In this document: positions 18,009 to 25,893 of the stretch, piece after piece
How positions within the stretch are numbered: the stretch's first letter is position 1
Layout: the number at the start of each line of letters is the position of its first letter
Assembly: GCA_004173355.1 (NCBI GenBank)
Contig: SEAD01000012.1
Span: 1 to 62,654 of the forward strand
Direction: 5' to 3'
DNA length: 62,654 nucleotides
Origin: Chitinophagaceae bacterium
Lineage (GTDB): Bacteria; Bacteroidota; Bacteroidia; Chitinophagales; Chitinophagaceae
Notes under the pieces: generated by a model
The model's input: the letters and a program-made list of their open reading frames with translations, nothing else
The model's database searches: none
What the model was told of the DNA's origin: nothing
Position numbers and translations under genes: made by a program

Positions 18009-18596
18009 GATACCGAGGTCTGCCCGTCGCTGTATATATTTCCCTACCACATCAAATTCAAGATTGACGGTCTGTCCCGCATCAAGCCGGCCCATGTTGG
18101 TATGCTCCATGGTGTAGGGGATGATTGCTACGGTAAAACTGCTCTTTGTGATATTAAAAATGGTCAGGCTGATACCGTTGAGGCAGATACTGCCTTTTTC
18201 AATGATCAGGGGGGCAAAGTGTTCGGGGTAATTGATAGTGATCTCCCAGCTTCCGTCTTTAGCCGTTTTGGAGAAGCAGGTACCTGTGGCATCCACATGC
18301 CCCTGTACGATATGCCCGTCGATCCGGCCATTGAAGCGGAGGCATTGTTCGAGGTTGATCAGGGAACCGGTTTCCCAGTTGGCCAGGTCGGTTACCGAAA
18401 GCGTTTCGTCGATGGCAGTCACCCGGTGACGGTCACCCGAAATTTCCTCTACCGTCAGGCAAACCCCGTTATGGCTCACGCTCTGGTCGATTTTGAAACT
18501 GCTGGAAATCGGGGAGCTGATCCAGAATGTTTTGTTGCTCCCGTGGCTGGCGATGTCTTCGATGAGGCCCAGACTTTCAATGATTCCTGTAAACAT
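18003..18596 (-). CDS. ribE: riboflavin synthase, alpha chain
   Basis: Dismutates two 6,7-dimethyl-8-ribityllumazine molecules to riboflavin and a pyrimidine. I use ATG at 18596 because it gives the invariant N-terminus MFTGIIES; the frame to 18647 adds 17 unrelated residues. It has 197 residues with two lumazine-binding repeats: the first contains SVSHNGVCLTV, the second GHVDATG and SICLNGISLTI. The duplicated layout and length are standard. It is not near other rib genes, and no FMN riboswitch is visible upstream. It converges with, and slightly overlaps, the preceding membrane-protein gene. Confidence 0.96.
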   Translation of the reverse strand: MFTGIIESLGLIEDIASHGSNKTFWISSPISSSFKIDQSVSHNGVCLTVEEISGDRHRVTAIDETLSVTDLANWETGSLINLEQCLRFNGRIDGHIVQGHVDATGTCFSKTAKDGSWEITINYPEHFAPLIIEKGSICLNGISLTIFNITKSSFTVAIIPYTMEHTNMGRLDAGQTVNLEFDVVGKYIQRRADLGIL

Positions 18597-18659
18597 CCCG
18601 CGAATTTCCCACGGCTGCCGGCATTTTCCAAATCGGGCTGAAATCAATTTCCGGGAAAC

Positions 18660-18690
18660 TTGATTTTTTACTGTTTTCCCTCTATCTTTG
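18660..18690 (+). promoter_or_regulatory. promoter of rpsU
   Basis: TTG (18660-18662), a 20-nt spacer, then TATCTTTG (18683-18690), an exact Bacteroidota -7 motif. The predicted start of transcription is about 18695, giving a leader of about 30 nt. Confidence 0.7.
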
Positions 18691-18707
18691 CCGTCCTAAA
18701 ACATACC

Positions 18708-18716
18708 AGAGGGGGT
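18708..18716 (+). promoter_or_regulatory. Shine-Dalgarno-like site of rpsU
   Basis: AGAGGGGGT can pair over all nine positions (two G-U wobbles) with the standard 16S rRNA tail and ends 10 nt before the rpsU ATG. Such sites are rare in this phylum, where S21 helps mask the anti-SD. It fits reported autoregulation of S21 in Bacteroidota. Confidence 0.6.
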
Positions 18717-18726
18717 ATTATCCATT

Positions 18727-18924
18727 ATGCTTATTATCGATTCAAAAGACTGCGAAAACATTGACAAGGCGCTGAAGAAGTACAAGAAGAAATTCGAGAA
18801 ATCGAAAGTTCTGCTGCAGCTTCGTGAGCGTCAGGCGTTTACAAAACCATCGGTACGTCGTCGTACGCAGGTTCTGAAAGCTGTCTACAAGCAGAATATT
18901 GCAATCGGCAAGATCGAGAAGTAA
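18727..18924 (+). CDS. rpsU: 30S ribosomal protein S21
   Basis: A small basic ribosomal protein of 65 residues located near the 3' end of 16S rRNA on the 30S platform. It carries the family signature KYKKKFEKSKVLLQLRERQ and RRRTQVLKAVY. In Bacteroidota S21 is part of the pocket with S6 and S18 that sequesters the anti-Shine-Dalgarno sequence. Its own start is preceded by an SD-like element, which suggests S21-poor ribosomes translate it best. It is followed by a hairpin terminator that abuts the recombinase gene. Confidence 0.97.
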   Translation: MLIIDSKDCENIDKALKKYKKKFEKSKVLLQLRERQAFTKPSVRRRTQVLKAVYKQNIAIGKIEK

Positions 18925-18952
18925 TTTTCCCGGTTTTCCGAGATTATATAGC

Positions 18953-18987
18953 TAGCTGCAAAGTTCCCTAACTTTGTAGCTATTTTT
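18953..18987 (+). terminator. rpsU terminator fused to the xer promoter
   Basis: TAGCTGCAAAGTT (18953-18965) pairs with AACTTTGTAGCTA (18970-18982) with a single G-T wobble and a CCCT loop. It is followed by five T (18983-18987) and then directly by the ATG of the next gene. The 3' arm contains the -7 element TAACTTTG. Confidence 0.75.
18969..18976 (+). promoter_or_regulatory. -7 promoter element of the Xer recombinase gene
   Basis: TAACTTTG, an exact TAnnTTTG match, ends 11 nt before the ATG at 18988. The predicted transcript is therefore nearly leaderless. The motif is embedded in the terminator hairpin of rpsU. No clear -33 TTG is visible. Confidence 0.55.
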
Positions 18988-19890
18988 ATGTCTATACCCC
19001 ATCCGCCATTTATACAGGCGTTCCTGGATTACCTCAAGTTCGAAAAACGGTATTCCATCCACACGCTTTCGTCCTACGAAGGCGACCTGCGTGATTTTTT
19101 CGATTACCTGGAACTGACCTATGGAGGTACGCCCCTGGCGTCTGTCAGCTACCCGATGATCCGCAGCTGGCTGGCGGAGCTGAAGCTGGCCGGGCTTACG
19201 GCCCGTACCATCAACCGCAAGATTTCCACACTCAAATCCTTCTTTAAGTACCATTTGCGGCTGGGTGCCATTACCGTGGCACCAACGGCAGCCATCATCA
19301 CTCCCCGTGTCAGCAAGCGGCTGCCGGTGTTTGTAAAGGAGTCCGAAACACAGTCGCTGATGCAGGCCGTGTCCACGGTGTCGGAAGACTGGAAAACGCT
19401 CAATGGGAAAATGATCATGCTCTTGTTTTATGCTACCGGGATCCGGCTGAGTGAGCTGCTTGGGCTGAAGGAGGCCCATGTGGATGCCGCCCGCGGCCAG
19501 GTAAAAGTGCTGGGGAAGGGGAACAAGGAGCGGATTATCCCCGTCAGTCCGGCCCTGATGGCTGACCTGCAGGAATACCAGCGGCTGAAACGGAAGGAGT
19601 TCGATGCGCAGGTGCCTGAACTGCTGGTCACAGAGAAGGGGAAGAAGCTGTATCCCAAATATGCCTATCTCCTGGTGCGTGCTGCGCTTGGCAATGCCGG
19701 TACGCTGGATAAAAAAAGTCCCCACGTACTGCGGCATACCTTTGCCACACACCTGATGAATAACGGGGCGGACCTGAATGCCGTAAAAGAACTGCTCGGG
19801 CATTCAAGCCTTGCTGCCACACAGGTTTATACCCACAATACGATCGACAAACTTAAGGACATCCATCGCCGGGCACACCCCAAGGCCTGA
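18988..19890 (+). CDS. xerC: tyrosine recombinase XerC/XerD type
   Basis: A site-specific recombinase expected to resolve chromosome dimers at dif together with FtsK. It has 300 residues, the standard Xer size. The N-terminal SAM-like core-binding domain spans about 5-90 and the catalytic domain about 110-292. The catalytic set is complete: Arg153 (ATGIRLSELLGL), a Lys in the KVLGKGNKER turn (near 173-179), His246 and Arg249 (HVLRHTFATHL), His272 (LGHSSL) and Tyr281 (TQVYTH). The position beside rpsU and away from phage or integron genes supports a housekeeping role. XerC versus XerD is not settled by sequence alone. Confidence 0.92.
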   Translation: MSIPHPPFIQAFLDYLKFEKRYSIHTLSSYEGDLRDFFDYLELTYGGTPLASVSYPMIRSWLAELKLAGLTARTINRKISTLKSFFKYHLRLGAITVAPTAAIITPRVSKRLPVFVKESETQSLMQAVSTVSEDWKTLNGKMIMLLFYATGIRLSELLGLKEAHVDAARGQVKVLGKGNKERIIPVSPALMADLQEYQRLKRKEFDAQVPELLVTEKGKKLYPKYAYLLVRAALGNAGTLDKKSPHVLRHTFATHLMNNGADLNAVKELLGHSSLAATQVYTHNTIDKLKDIHRRAHPKA

Positions 19891-20067
19891 GCCGCCCCGG
19901 ACGGGAAAAATACGGGGATAATCAGGTGTTTTCCTCCCGTTAAAATTTGCATGAAATCCTTGCTTTCAAAACGCGGATTTGTTAACTTCATTGTAAGCAG
20001 GTCCGGCTCCCGGTGCCTGCCCGTAAGCAGTTCTTTACAATATTATTTCACAGAAAAAAAATTGATT

Positions 20068-20367
20068 ATGAACGTTAACATTCAGACCGTTCGATTCGAA
20101 GCGGACCAGGGTTTGCTAGAGCATGTGAACAAAAAACTCGAAAAGCTCAACACCTTTCACGACCGGATCATCAAAGTCAGTGTGTTCCTTAAACTGGACA
20201 ATGTAGTTCATACGATAAAAGACAAAATAGCCGAGATCAGGATCCATGTGCCGAGGCAGGAATTTTTTGTAAAATCCACCAGCAAATCATTTGAAGGTTC
20301 ATTTGATGCCGCACTTGATTCCATTGTAAACCAGATTAAACGGAAAAAACAAAAGCTCGCCGCTTAA
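20068..20367 (+). CDS. raiA: ribosome hibernation-promoting factor, short HPF/YfiA type
   Basis: Binds the 30S decoding region and inactivates ribosomes in stationary phase. I use ATG at 20068 (MNVNIQTVRFEADQGLLEHV), the family N-terminus; the longer frame from 19951 adds 39 residues without family likeness. It has 99 residues, so it is the short form, lacking the C-terminal dimerisation domain. The beta-alpha-beta-beta-beta-alpha pattern is readable, with the basic C-terminal helix VNQIKRKKQK. It lies 177 nt after the recombinase and is closed by a strong terminator. Confidence 0.9.
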   Translation: MNVNIQTVRFEADQGLLEHVNKKLEKLNTFHDRIIKVSVFLKLDNVVHTIKDKIAEIRIHVPRQEFFVKSTSKSFEGSFDAALDSIVNQIKRKKQKLAA

Positions 20368-20394
20368 CGAAACACCCGTACACGCGTGCAATTA

Positions 20395-20441
20395 TCCCGG
20401 GCCGGAAGGTTGATCAGACCTCCGGCCCGGGATTTTTTTTT
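20395..20441 (+). terminator. terminator after the hibernation factor gene
   Basis: A 12-bp perfect stem, TCCCGGGCCGGA (20395-20406) with TCCGGCCCGGGA (20421-20432), followed by nine T (20433-20441). Confidence 0.95.
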
Positions 20442-20567
20442 GATCGGGGCCTTTCCGGGACCCCGGAACAGGGAAAGCCGGTGCCCGCAAACCCTGATCT
20501 GGCGTGAATCCTGGCAGTTGCGGCACAACTCTCTGAAAACAAGTAAAAAAATCCTTTTGTAAAGTTT

Positions 20568-20595
20568 TTGCAATTATCAATTTCCCTTACCTTTG
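20568..20595 (+). promoter_or_regulatory. promoter of the tRNA cluster
   Basis: TTG (20568-20570), a 17-nt spacer and TACCTTTG (20588-20595), an exact -7 motif, lie 36 nt before tRNA-Thr. Confidence 0.65.
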
Positions 20596-20631
20596 CCTTC
20601 CCAAAAAACGGGGTAGTTCTTTGTACTTTAA

Positions 20632-20704
20632 GCCGAAGTAGCTCAGTTGGTAGAGCAGCTGATTTGTAATCAGCAGGTCGCGGGTTCGACTCCCTTCTTC
20701 GGCT
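20632..20704 (+). tRNA. tRNA-Thr (anticodon TGT)
   Basis: Acceptor GCCGAAG pairs with CTTCGGC (20697-20703), discriminator T. The anticodon stem GCTGA/TCAGC encloses TTTGTAA with anticodon TGT. The T-arm GGGTTCGACTCCC is canonical. First of four clustered tRNAs upstream of tuf. Confidence 0.96.
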
Positions 20705-20717
20705 CAATAACAGTTAG

Positions 20718-20745
20718 TTGGAATTAACGGTAAAGTTTTATCTTG
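20718..20745 (+). promoter_or_regulatory. possible promoter of tRNA-Tyr
   Basis: TTG (20718-20720), an 18-nt spacer and TATCTTG (20739-20745), a near match to the -7 motif, lie 31 nt before tRNA-Tyr. Confidence 0.3.
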
Positions 20746-20776
20746 CCGATTCTTTCCAATCAAACGGGGATATTTT

Positions 20777-20859
<83 letters not shown>

Positions 20860-20872
20860 CGATTTTTATCAG

Positions 20873-20899
20873 ATGCAAACCGCTGACCACGGTTTGCAT
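20873..20899 (+). repeat. perfect hairpin between tRNA-Tyr and tRNA-Gly
   Basis: ATGCAAACCG (20873-20882) and CGGTTTGCAT (20890-20899) form a 10-bp perfect stem with a 7-nt loop. No long T-run follows. It may be a weak terminator or a processing signal that separates the tRNAs. Confidence 0.5.
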
Positions 20900-20950
20900 T
20901 TCAGTTCTTTTACAGGTGATCGGTAATTTTTCTCACCATCACATTTTTTT

Positions 20951-21023
20951 GCGGGAGTAGCTCATTTGGTAGAGCGATAGCCTTCCAAGCTATAGGTGGC
21001 GAGTTCGAGCCTCGTCTCCCGCT
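20951..21023 (+). tRNA. tRNA-Gly (anticodon TCC)
   Basis: Acceptor GCGGGAG pairs with CTCCCGC (21016-21022), discriminator T. The anticodon stem ATAGC/GCTAT encloses CTTCCAA with anticodon TCC. A run of six T begins three bases after the tRNA end. Confidence 0.96.
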
Positions 21024-21101
21024 CTTTTTTCAGTAGGCAGCCAGCGGGCAGCGGTAATACACTGTCCGGGTCACACGGCCGGGTTCTGCTAGCTGGACTA
21101 C

Positions 21102-21173
<72 letters not shown>

Positions 21174-21208
21174 CAGGTGAAATGATAACCGTGAAATTGG
21201 ATTTGGAC

Positions 21209-21299
21209 AGGAGGAAGGAACAGTGACATGGAGGGTTCCGGATCCCAATGGATCAGTTTTTCATATCAGTTACTTATAAACAACTTTAAAAACACATAA
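21209..21299 (+). promoter_or_regulatory. tuf leader with AGGAGG and a 23-codon ORF
   Basis: A perfect AGGAGG (21209-21214) precedes a GTG (21223) and an ATG (21228). The ATG opens a 23-codon frame (MEGSGSQWISF..) that ends with TAA at 21297-21299, two bases before the tuf ATG. The close stop-start spacing would allow translational coupling. This may be chance: the phylum rarely uses SD sites. Confidence 0.3.
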
Positions 21300-21301
21300 C
21301 A

Positions 21302-22489
21302 ATGTCAAAAGAGACCTTTAAGAGGGAGAAACCTCACGTAAACATTGGTACGATTGGTCACGTTGACCATGGTAAGACCACGTTGACTGCCGCTATTACT
21401 GAAATCCTTTCTAAAAAAGGCCTGGCGACAGCTAAAAAATATGATGAAATCGACGGTGCTCCTGAAGAGAAAGAAAGGGGTATCACGATCAATACTGCAC
21501 ACGTTGAGTACCAGACGGCTTCCCGTCACTATGCTCACGTTGACTGTCCTGGTCACGCTGACTATGTGAAGAACATGATCACAGGTGCTGCCCAGATGGA
21601 CGGAGCGATCCTCGTAGTTGCGGCTACTGACGGACCGATGCCACAAACAAAAGAACACATCCTCCTGGCCCGCCAGGTAGGTGTACCAAGCATGGTCGTG
21701 TTCATGAACAAGGTTGATCTTGTTGATGATCCTGAACTGCTGGATCTGGTAGAAATGGAAATCCGTGAAGAGCTCACCAAACGTGGCTTTGACGGTGACA
21801 ATACCCCGATCATCAAAGGTTCTGCTACCGGCGCACTTGCTGGTGACGAAAAATGGGTTGGTGCGATCACAGAGCTGATGGATGCTGTGGATTCTTACAT
21901 TCCCCTGCCTCCGCGCCCGGTTGATCTTCCGTTCCTGATGTCTGTGGAAGACGTATTCTCTATCACTGGTCGTGGTACTGTTGCTACCGGCCGTATCGAG
22001 CGTGGTCGTATCAAAGTTGGTGAAGCTGTTGAGATCGTTGGTCTCATCGACACTCCGCTCAACTCTGTATGTACTGGTGTGGAAATGTTCCGCAAACTCC
22101 TCGACGAAGGTGAAGCTGGTGACAACGCTGGTCTCCTCCTCCGTGGTATTGAAAAAACCCAGATCCGTCGTGGTATGGTAATCTGTAAGCCAGGTTCTAT
22201 CACCCCGCACACTGAGTTCCGTTGCGAAATCTACGTTCTGTCGAAAGACGAAGGTGGTCGTCACACTCCGTTCTTCCAGAAATACCGTCCTCAGTTCTAC
22301 TTCCGTACAACTGACGTAACCGGTGAAGTTGAACTGAACGAAGGAACAGAGATGGTTATGCCTGGTGATAACACATCACTCAAGGTAAAACTGATCCAGC
22401 CTATCGCAATGGAAAAAGGTCTGAAATTCGCGATCCGCGAAGGTGGCCGTACCGTTGGTGCAGGTCAGGTGACTGAAATCCTCAAATAA
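21302..22489 (+). CDS. tuf: elongation factor Tu
   Basis: The GTPase that delivers aminoacyl-tRNA to the ribosome. It has 395 residues, the full family length. The P-loop GHVDHGKTT lies near 19-27, switch regions contain [22 protein letters not shown] is the G3 motif, and NKVD the G4 motif; domains 2 and 3 follow. Codon use is strongly biased toward a small set (for example CGT for Arg and GGT for Gly), unlike the neighbouring accessory genes and as expected for a very highly expressed gene. It sits between the tRNA cluster and tRNA-Trp-secE-nusG. Confidence 0.99.
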   Translation: MSKETFKREKPHVNIGTIGHVDHGKTTLTAAITEILSKKGLATAKKYDEIDGAPEEKERGITINTAHVEYQTASRHYAHVDCPGHADYVKNMITGAAQMDGAILVVAATDGPMPQTKEHILLARQVGVPSMVVFMNKVDLVDDPELLDLVEMEIREELTKRGFDGDNTPIIKGSATGALAGDEKWVGAITELMDAVDSYIPLPPRPVDLPFLMSVEDVFSITGRGTVATGRIERGRIKVGEAVEIVGLIDTPLNSVCTGVEMFRKLLDEGEAGDNAGLLLRGIEKTQIRRGMVICKPGSITPHTEFRCEIYVLSKDEGGRHTPFFQKYRPQFYFRTTDVTGEVELNEGTEMVMPGDNTSLKVKLIQPIAMEKGLKFAIREGGRTVGAGQVTEILK

Positions 22490-22533
22490 GACCTAAATGC
22501 CCTGTAACCAGGGTGTTAAATAAAGTCGATATA

Positions 22534-22576
22534 AACAACAAGGTACTTAAGCTGCAAGCCTAAGTACCTTGTTGTT
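22534..22576 (+). repeat. 16-bp perfect inverted repeat after tuf
   Basis: AACAACAAGGTACTTA (22534-22549) and TAAGTACCTTGTTGTT (22561-22576) pair perfectly around an 11-nt loop, 44 nt after the tuf stop. The 3' arm is T-rich but is followed by seven A rather than T. Probably the tuf 3' terminator or a stabilising hairpin. Confidence 0.6.
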
Positions 22577-22629
22577 AAAAAAAGTTCTTACTTTAAGGCG
22601 GTTAGTGCCTCCGGGTGCTAACCTTTATA

Positions 22630-22698
22630 CGGGCATGGTGCAACGGTAGCATACGGGTCTCCAAAACCTTTGATCTGGGTTCGAATCCTAGTGCCCGT
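22630..22698 (+). tRNA. tRNA-Trp (anticodon CCA)
   Basis: Acceptor CGGGCAT pairs with GTGCCCG (22691-22697), discriminator T. The anticodon loop CTCCAAA carries CCA; the anticodon stem has one C-T mismatch at its outer pair. The T-arm GGGTTCGAATCCT is present. It lies 18 nt upstream of secE, a conserved arrangement. Confidence 0.93.
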
Positions 22699-22716
22699 GC
22701 GAGTTAAACGATAACA

Positions 22717-22914
22717 ATGAACAAGATTACAACTTACTTCAGCGAGTCATACAAAGAGCTGACAGAAAAAGTGACCTGGCCAAACTGGAACCAGCTGCAG
22801 CAGTCAACCATGATTGTACTGGTATCCACACTGGTGATCACCGGTATCGTCTGGGTGCTTGATTTTCTCGCCAATAACGGATTAAAATTCGTTTACAACC
22901 AATTTTTCTCTTAA
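22717..22914 (+). CDS. secE: preprotein translocase subunit SecE
   Basis: The small membrane subunit that clamps SecY in the Sec translocon. It has 65 residues, the short single-span form. An amphipathic N-terminal helix with the conserved YKELTEKVTWPNW is followed by one membrane span (about 31-52). It starts 18 nt after tRNA-Trp and ends 3 nt before nusG, so secE and nusG are co-transcribed. Confidence 0.96.
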   Translation: MNKITTYFSESYKELTEKVTWPNWNQLQQSTMIVLVSTLVITGIVWVLDFLANNGLKFVYNQFFS

Positions 22915-22917
22915 ACC

Positions 22918-23499
22918 ATGGAAGCAACCAGTAATACCGATAACGTACAGCAACAGGAGACCAAATGGTTCGTCCTCCGTGTCGTTAGTGGCAAAGAGCG
23001 CAAGGTGAAGGAGTTAATCGACAGGGAAGTCTCCCGCAGCGGGTGGACTGAGTTGGTGAAACAGGTATTCCTTCCTGTAGAGAAAGTGTACAAGGTGGCC
23101 AACGGTAAAAAAGTGATGCGTGAGCGGAACTACTACCCGGGCTACGTGATGATTGAAGTGCTGGAAGGCAAACTCAGCGACGATCTCCGCGATATGATCA
23201 CCAACACCAACAGCGTTATCCATTTCCTTGGTAAGGAAAACCCGATCGCACTCCGTAAGGCGGAAGTGAACAAGATGCTGGGCAAGATGGATGAAATGGC
23301 CGAAGCGGGTGGTGTGAGCATGAGCGAACCATTCATCGTTGGTGAAACCATTAAGATCATCGAGGGACCGTTCAACGACTTTAATGGTGTGATTGAAGAA
23401 GTAACCGATGAGAAGAAAAAACTGAAAGTAACCGTGAAAATCTTCGGACGTTCAACACCGGTTGAACTGAACTACATGCAGGTTGAAAAAATCAGCTAA
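22918..23499 (+). CDS. nusG: transcription termination/antitermination factor NusG
   Basis: Binds RNA polymerase, raises processivity and links it to Rho or the ribosome. It has 193 residues. The NGN domain opens with KWFVLRVVSGKERKVKELI and contains the NYYPGYVMIEV motif; the C-terminal KOW domain carries EPFIVGETIKIIEGPFNDFNGVIEEV. The gene follows secE by 3 nt. Unusually it is closed by an intrinsic terminator, and rplK does not follow directly. Confidence 0.98.
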   Translation: MEATSNTDNVQQQETKWFVLRVVSGKERKVKELIDREVSRSGWTELVKQVFLPVEKVYKVANGKKVMRERNYYPGYVMIEVLEGKLSDDLRDMITNTNSVIHFLGKENPIALRKAEVNKMLGKMDEMAEAGGVSMSEPFIVGETIKIIEGPFNDFNGVIEEVTDEKKKLKVTVKIFGRSTPVELNYMQVEKIS

Positions 23500-23521
23500 G
23501 GTTTACGGTTAAAAGATACAG

Positions 23522-23553
23522 AGCCATCCAACTTCGGTCGGATGGCTTTTTTT
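23522..23553 (+). terminator. terminator after nusG
   Basis: AGCCATCC (23522-23529) pairs with GGATGGCT (23540-23547), followed by a run of T to 23553. It separates secE-nusG from the inserted sulfatase gene. Confidence 0.9.
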
Positions 23554-23706
23554 ATGGGTACTGCCCGTTCGGGTCCGCTGCTTTCCGGGGGGTAGTTTAT
23601 AAACATCCGCAGGCCGCTGAATGGTTTGTGTTGCGGTGATCCCGAACTTTACATCCTGCAGTACCGCCGGTGCCGGACCGGGGAACCCCTGGAGACTTGC
23701 CAAACA

Positions 23707-25737
23707 ATGGGAGCGAAGTTTAAATTTTTACTGGTTTACTATTTCAGCTGGTTCGTATTCTTCGACCTGATGCGAGTGTTGTTCCTGCTGTACCATGCTG
23801 ATAAAACCGCCGGACTGACAGGGGGCGAGATTGCACGCACTTTTCTGTACGGCGCGCGCATGGATCTTTCCGTGGCGGCCTATATCCTGCTGCCGGTAGT
23901 GTTATTTGTATTGCTGAGCCTGTTTATCCATTTCTTCCGACGCCTGCTGATCTACAAAATCTATACGTTTACCATTCTCCTGCTGGTTTCGGTGATCTGC
24001 CTGGCAGATCTTGAACTGTACAATGCCTGGGGATTCCGGATTGATGCCACACCCCTCAACTTCCTCACTACACCAACAGAAGCGATGGCATCCGTCAGCC
24101 ACCTGCCGGTCTGGTGGATCCTGTTTTTTTTCATCGCTTCCTATGCACTGTTTTATTTCTGTTTTTCAGTTATAATGAAGTGGATTTTTTTCCAGCAGCA
24201 GAACAAACAGCGCGCCCTCACTGCCGCGTTGCTGCTGGTGTTTATGGCAGCGTTGCTGATCCCGATCCGTGGCGGGCTGCAGCAGTCGCCCCTGAACCAG
24301 AGCAGTGTGTACTTTTCCACCACGGCCTATGCCAACCATGCGGCAATCAATGCCAGCTGGAACTTTATCCATAGTGTGTTTGGGAAAGACAGGGTGAAAA
24401 CAAATCCCTACGTCTATATGGATCCGTTGAAAGCAGCACAGGTGGTGCAGGACCTCTATGCTTTTGACGACACCGGCCTGACGGACCAGAGTCCCTACAG
24501 GGATGCTGCCCAGCAGCAGGAACTGGAACATTACCAGTGGATCAACCGGCAGGGCACAAAACCGGTCAACGTGATCGTGGTGATCTGGGAGAGCTTTACC
24601 GAGAAGGCGCTCCATCTCCAGAAGTCAGGTGTGGCCATCACCCCCCGCTTCCTCGAATACAAAAACCAGGGAATCTTTTTTGAAAATTGTTATGCCAGCG
24701 GTGACCGCACCAACAAGGGAATACCTGCCGTGCTCAGTGGTTATCCCGCGATGCCCAATACTACTATTATCCACTCGCCCGGGAAGTCCGCCAAACTTAA
24801 ATCCCTGCCAGCGTTTTTCCGGCAGAGTGGTTATGCCACTCCGTTTTTTTACGGGGGTGAAACTGAATTTGCCAATATAAAATCCTACCTGGTGCAGAGC
24901 GGCTTTGATCCCATCATCGGGAAATCGGATTTTGCAGCCGCGGATATGAATTCAAAATGGGGAGCACATGATGGTGTTGTCATGAAAAAAGTGCTGGCGG
25001 CGCTCGATACCACCAAAGGGCCATTTTTTGCCGGCTGGCTGACACTCAGCAGCCATGAACCTTTTGAAGTACCCGTGAAAACGGTTATCTCCGGTAAGGA
25101 CGTGCCGTCAATGTTCCTCAATTCCCTGCATTACACCGACCAGGTACTGGGCGATTTTATTGATAGTTGTAAGACCCGGCCCTGGTGGGACAACACTGTC
25201 ATCATCATTGTCGGGGATCATGGGCATCCGCTTCCGGAAACCGGTCGGCGGTCTGACGATTTCCGGACGCCCATGTTGTGGACTGGTGGCGCGATCGTGC
25301 AGAAGGGAATGGTGGTACGCAAGACTGTTTCGCAGATTGATATTGCAGCCACACTTCTGCGGCAATTTAACTTTGGGAGTATCCCGCCAGCCGATTTTGG
25401 CAAGCTGCCGGCCCAGCGGGTAAAAGAACTCCGGCAGGCAGATGAGTTCGAAAAGCGCGCGTTCGCCACCCGCAATTTTCCCTTCAGCAAGGATATGGCT
25501 GATCCGCGGTACAAAGCTTGGGCATTTTTTGATTTCAATGATGGTTTTGGATTTGTGGATTCCAGCGGTGTGCTGGTTTTTGACAACGTGGGACGACAGC
25601 CGATTATGAAACTCGGTTCCCCCGGTGATGCGCAGGTACAGTCCGGACAGGCATTGATGTACTGGTACTTCAATGATTTCATGTCACCCCCCGGCAGAAA
25701 GCCCTCAACCGGGGAGATGGACACGAAGAATCCTTGA
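23707..25737 (+). CDS. LTA synthase-like sulfatase, membrane phospho/sulfo-transferase
   Basis: A 676-residue membrane enzyme. I use ATG at 23707 (MGAKFKFLLVYYFSWFVFF), which begins the first membrane helix; the longer frame begins with TTG. Five hydrophobic segments fill residues 1-205, and a periplasmic sulfatase/alkaline-phosphatase-fold domain follows from about 285. The likely nucleophile is Thr335 in SGDRTNKGIPAVLSGYP, and IIIVGDHGHPLPE provides the metal-binding DH pair. The family transfers glycerol-phosphate or phosphoethanolamine, or hydrolyses esters; since Bacteroidota lack lipoteichoic acid, a lipid A or glycan decoration role is more plausible. It lies between nusG and rplK, an unusual site. 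Confidence 0.85.
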   Translation: MGAKFKFLLVYYFSWFVFFDLMRVLFLLYHADKTAGLTGGEIARTFLYGARMDLSVAAYILLPVVLFVLLSLFIHFFRRLLIYKIYTFTILLLVSVICLADLELYNAWGFRIDATPLNFLTTPTEAMASVSHLPVWWILFFFIASYALFYFCFSVIMKWIFFQQQNKQRALTAALLLVFMAALLIPIRGGLQQSPLNQSSVYFSTTAYANHAAINASWNFIHSVFGKDRVKTNPYVYMDPLKAAQVVQDLYAFDDTGLTDQSPYRDAAQQQELEHYQWINRQGTKPVNVIVVIWESFTEKALHLQKSGVAITPRFLEYKNQGIFFENCYASGDRTNKGIPAVLSGYPAMPNTTIIHSPGKSAKLKSLPAFFRQSGYATPFFYGGETEFANIKSYLVQSGFDPIIGKSDFAAADMNSKWGAHDGVVMKKVLAALDTTKGPFFAGWLTLSSHEPFEVPVKTVISGKDVPSMFLNSLHYTDQVLGDFIDSCKTRPWWDNTVIIIVGDHGHPLPETGRRSDDFRTPMLWTGGAIVQKGMVVRKTVSQIDIAATLLRQFNFGSIPPADFGKLPAQRVKELRQADEFEKRAFATRNFPFSKDMADPRYKAWAFFDFNDGFGFVDSSGVLVFDNVGRQPIMKLGSPGDAQVQSGQALMYWYFNDFMSPPGRKPSTGEMDTKNP

Positions 25738-25843
25738 TGCATTAGACCGTTGGGACAGGGGATGGACCGCTGGAATGCCCGTCCCGGGCCGGTTTCCCCC
25801 AAATTATCCTGCGGATTTTCTTTTCCGGTACCGGGAAACTTCG

Positions 25844-25851
25844 TATATTCG
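25844..25851 (+). promoter_or_regulatory. possible -7 element of the rplK operon
   Basis: TATATTCG, one base off TAnnTTTG, lies 119 nt upstream of rplK after the sulfatase gene. It would give the ribosomal-protein operon its own promoter and a leader of about 110 nt. Confidence 0.35.
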
Positions 25852-25875
25852 CGTCCCCAAGAAGTTCTTTAGAGA

Positions 25876-25893
25876 TCCCGGCCCGTGCCGGGA
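25876..25893 (+). promoter_or_regulatory. hairpin in the rplK leader
   Basis: TCCCGGC (25876-25882) and GCCGGGA (25887-25893) form a 7-bp stem with a CCGT loop, in the position where many bacteria carry the ribosomal protein L1 feedback site. An L1-specific motif is not demonstrated. Confidence 0.35.

Noticed and set aside
18597-18660. FMN riboswitch upstream of ribE
   Set aside because: The leader is short and shows none of the conserved FMN-aptamer segments.
18988-19890. Tyrosine recombinase as a mobile-element integrase
   Set aside because: Standard Xer length, housekeeping context beside rpsU, and no att repeats or phage genes around it.
21305-22264. 319-residue minus-strand ORF over tuf
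   Set aside because: Antisense shadow created by the strong codon bias of tuf.
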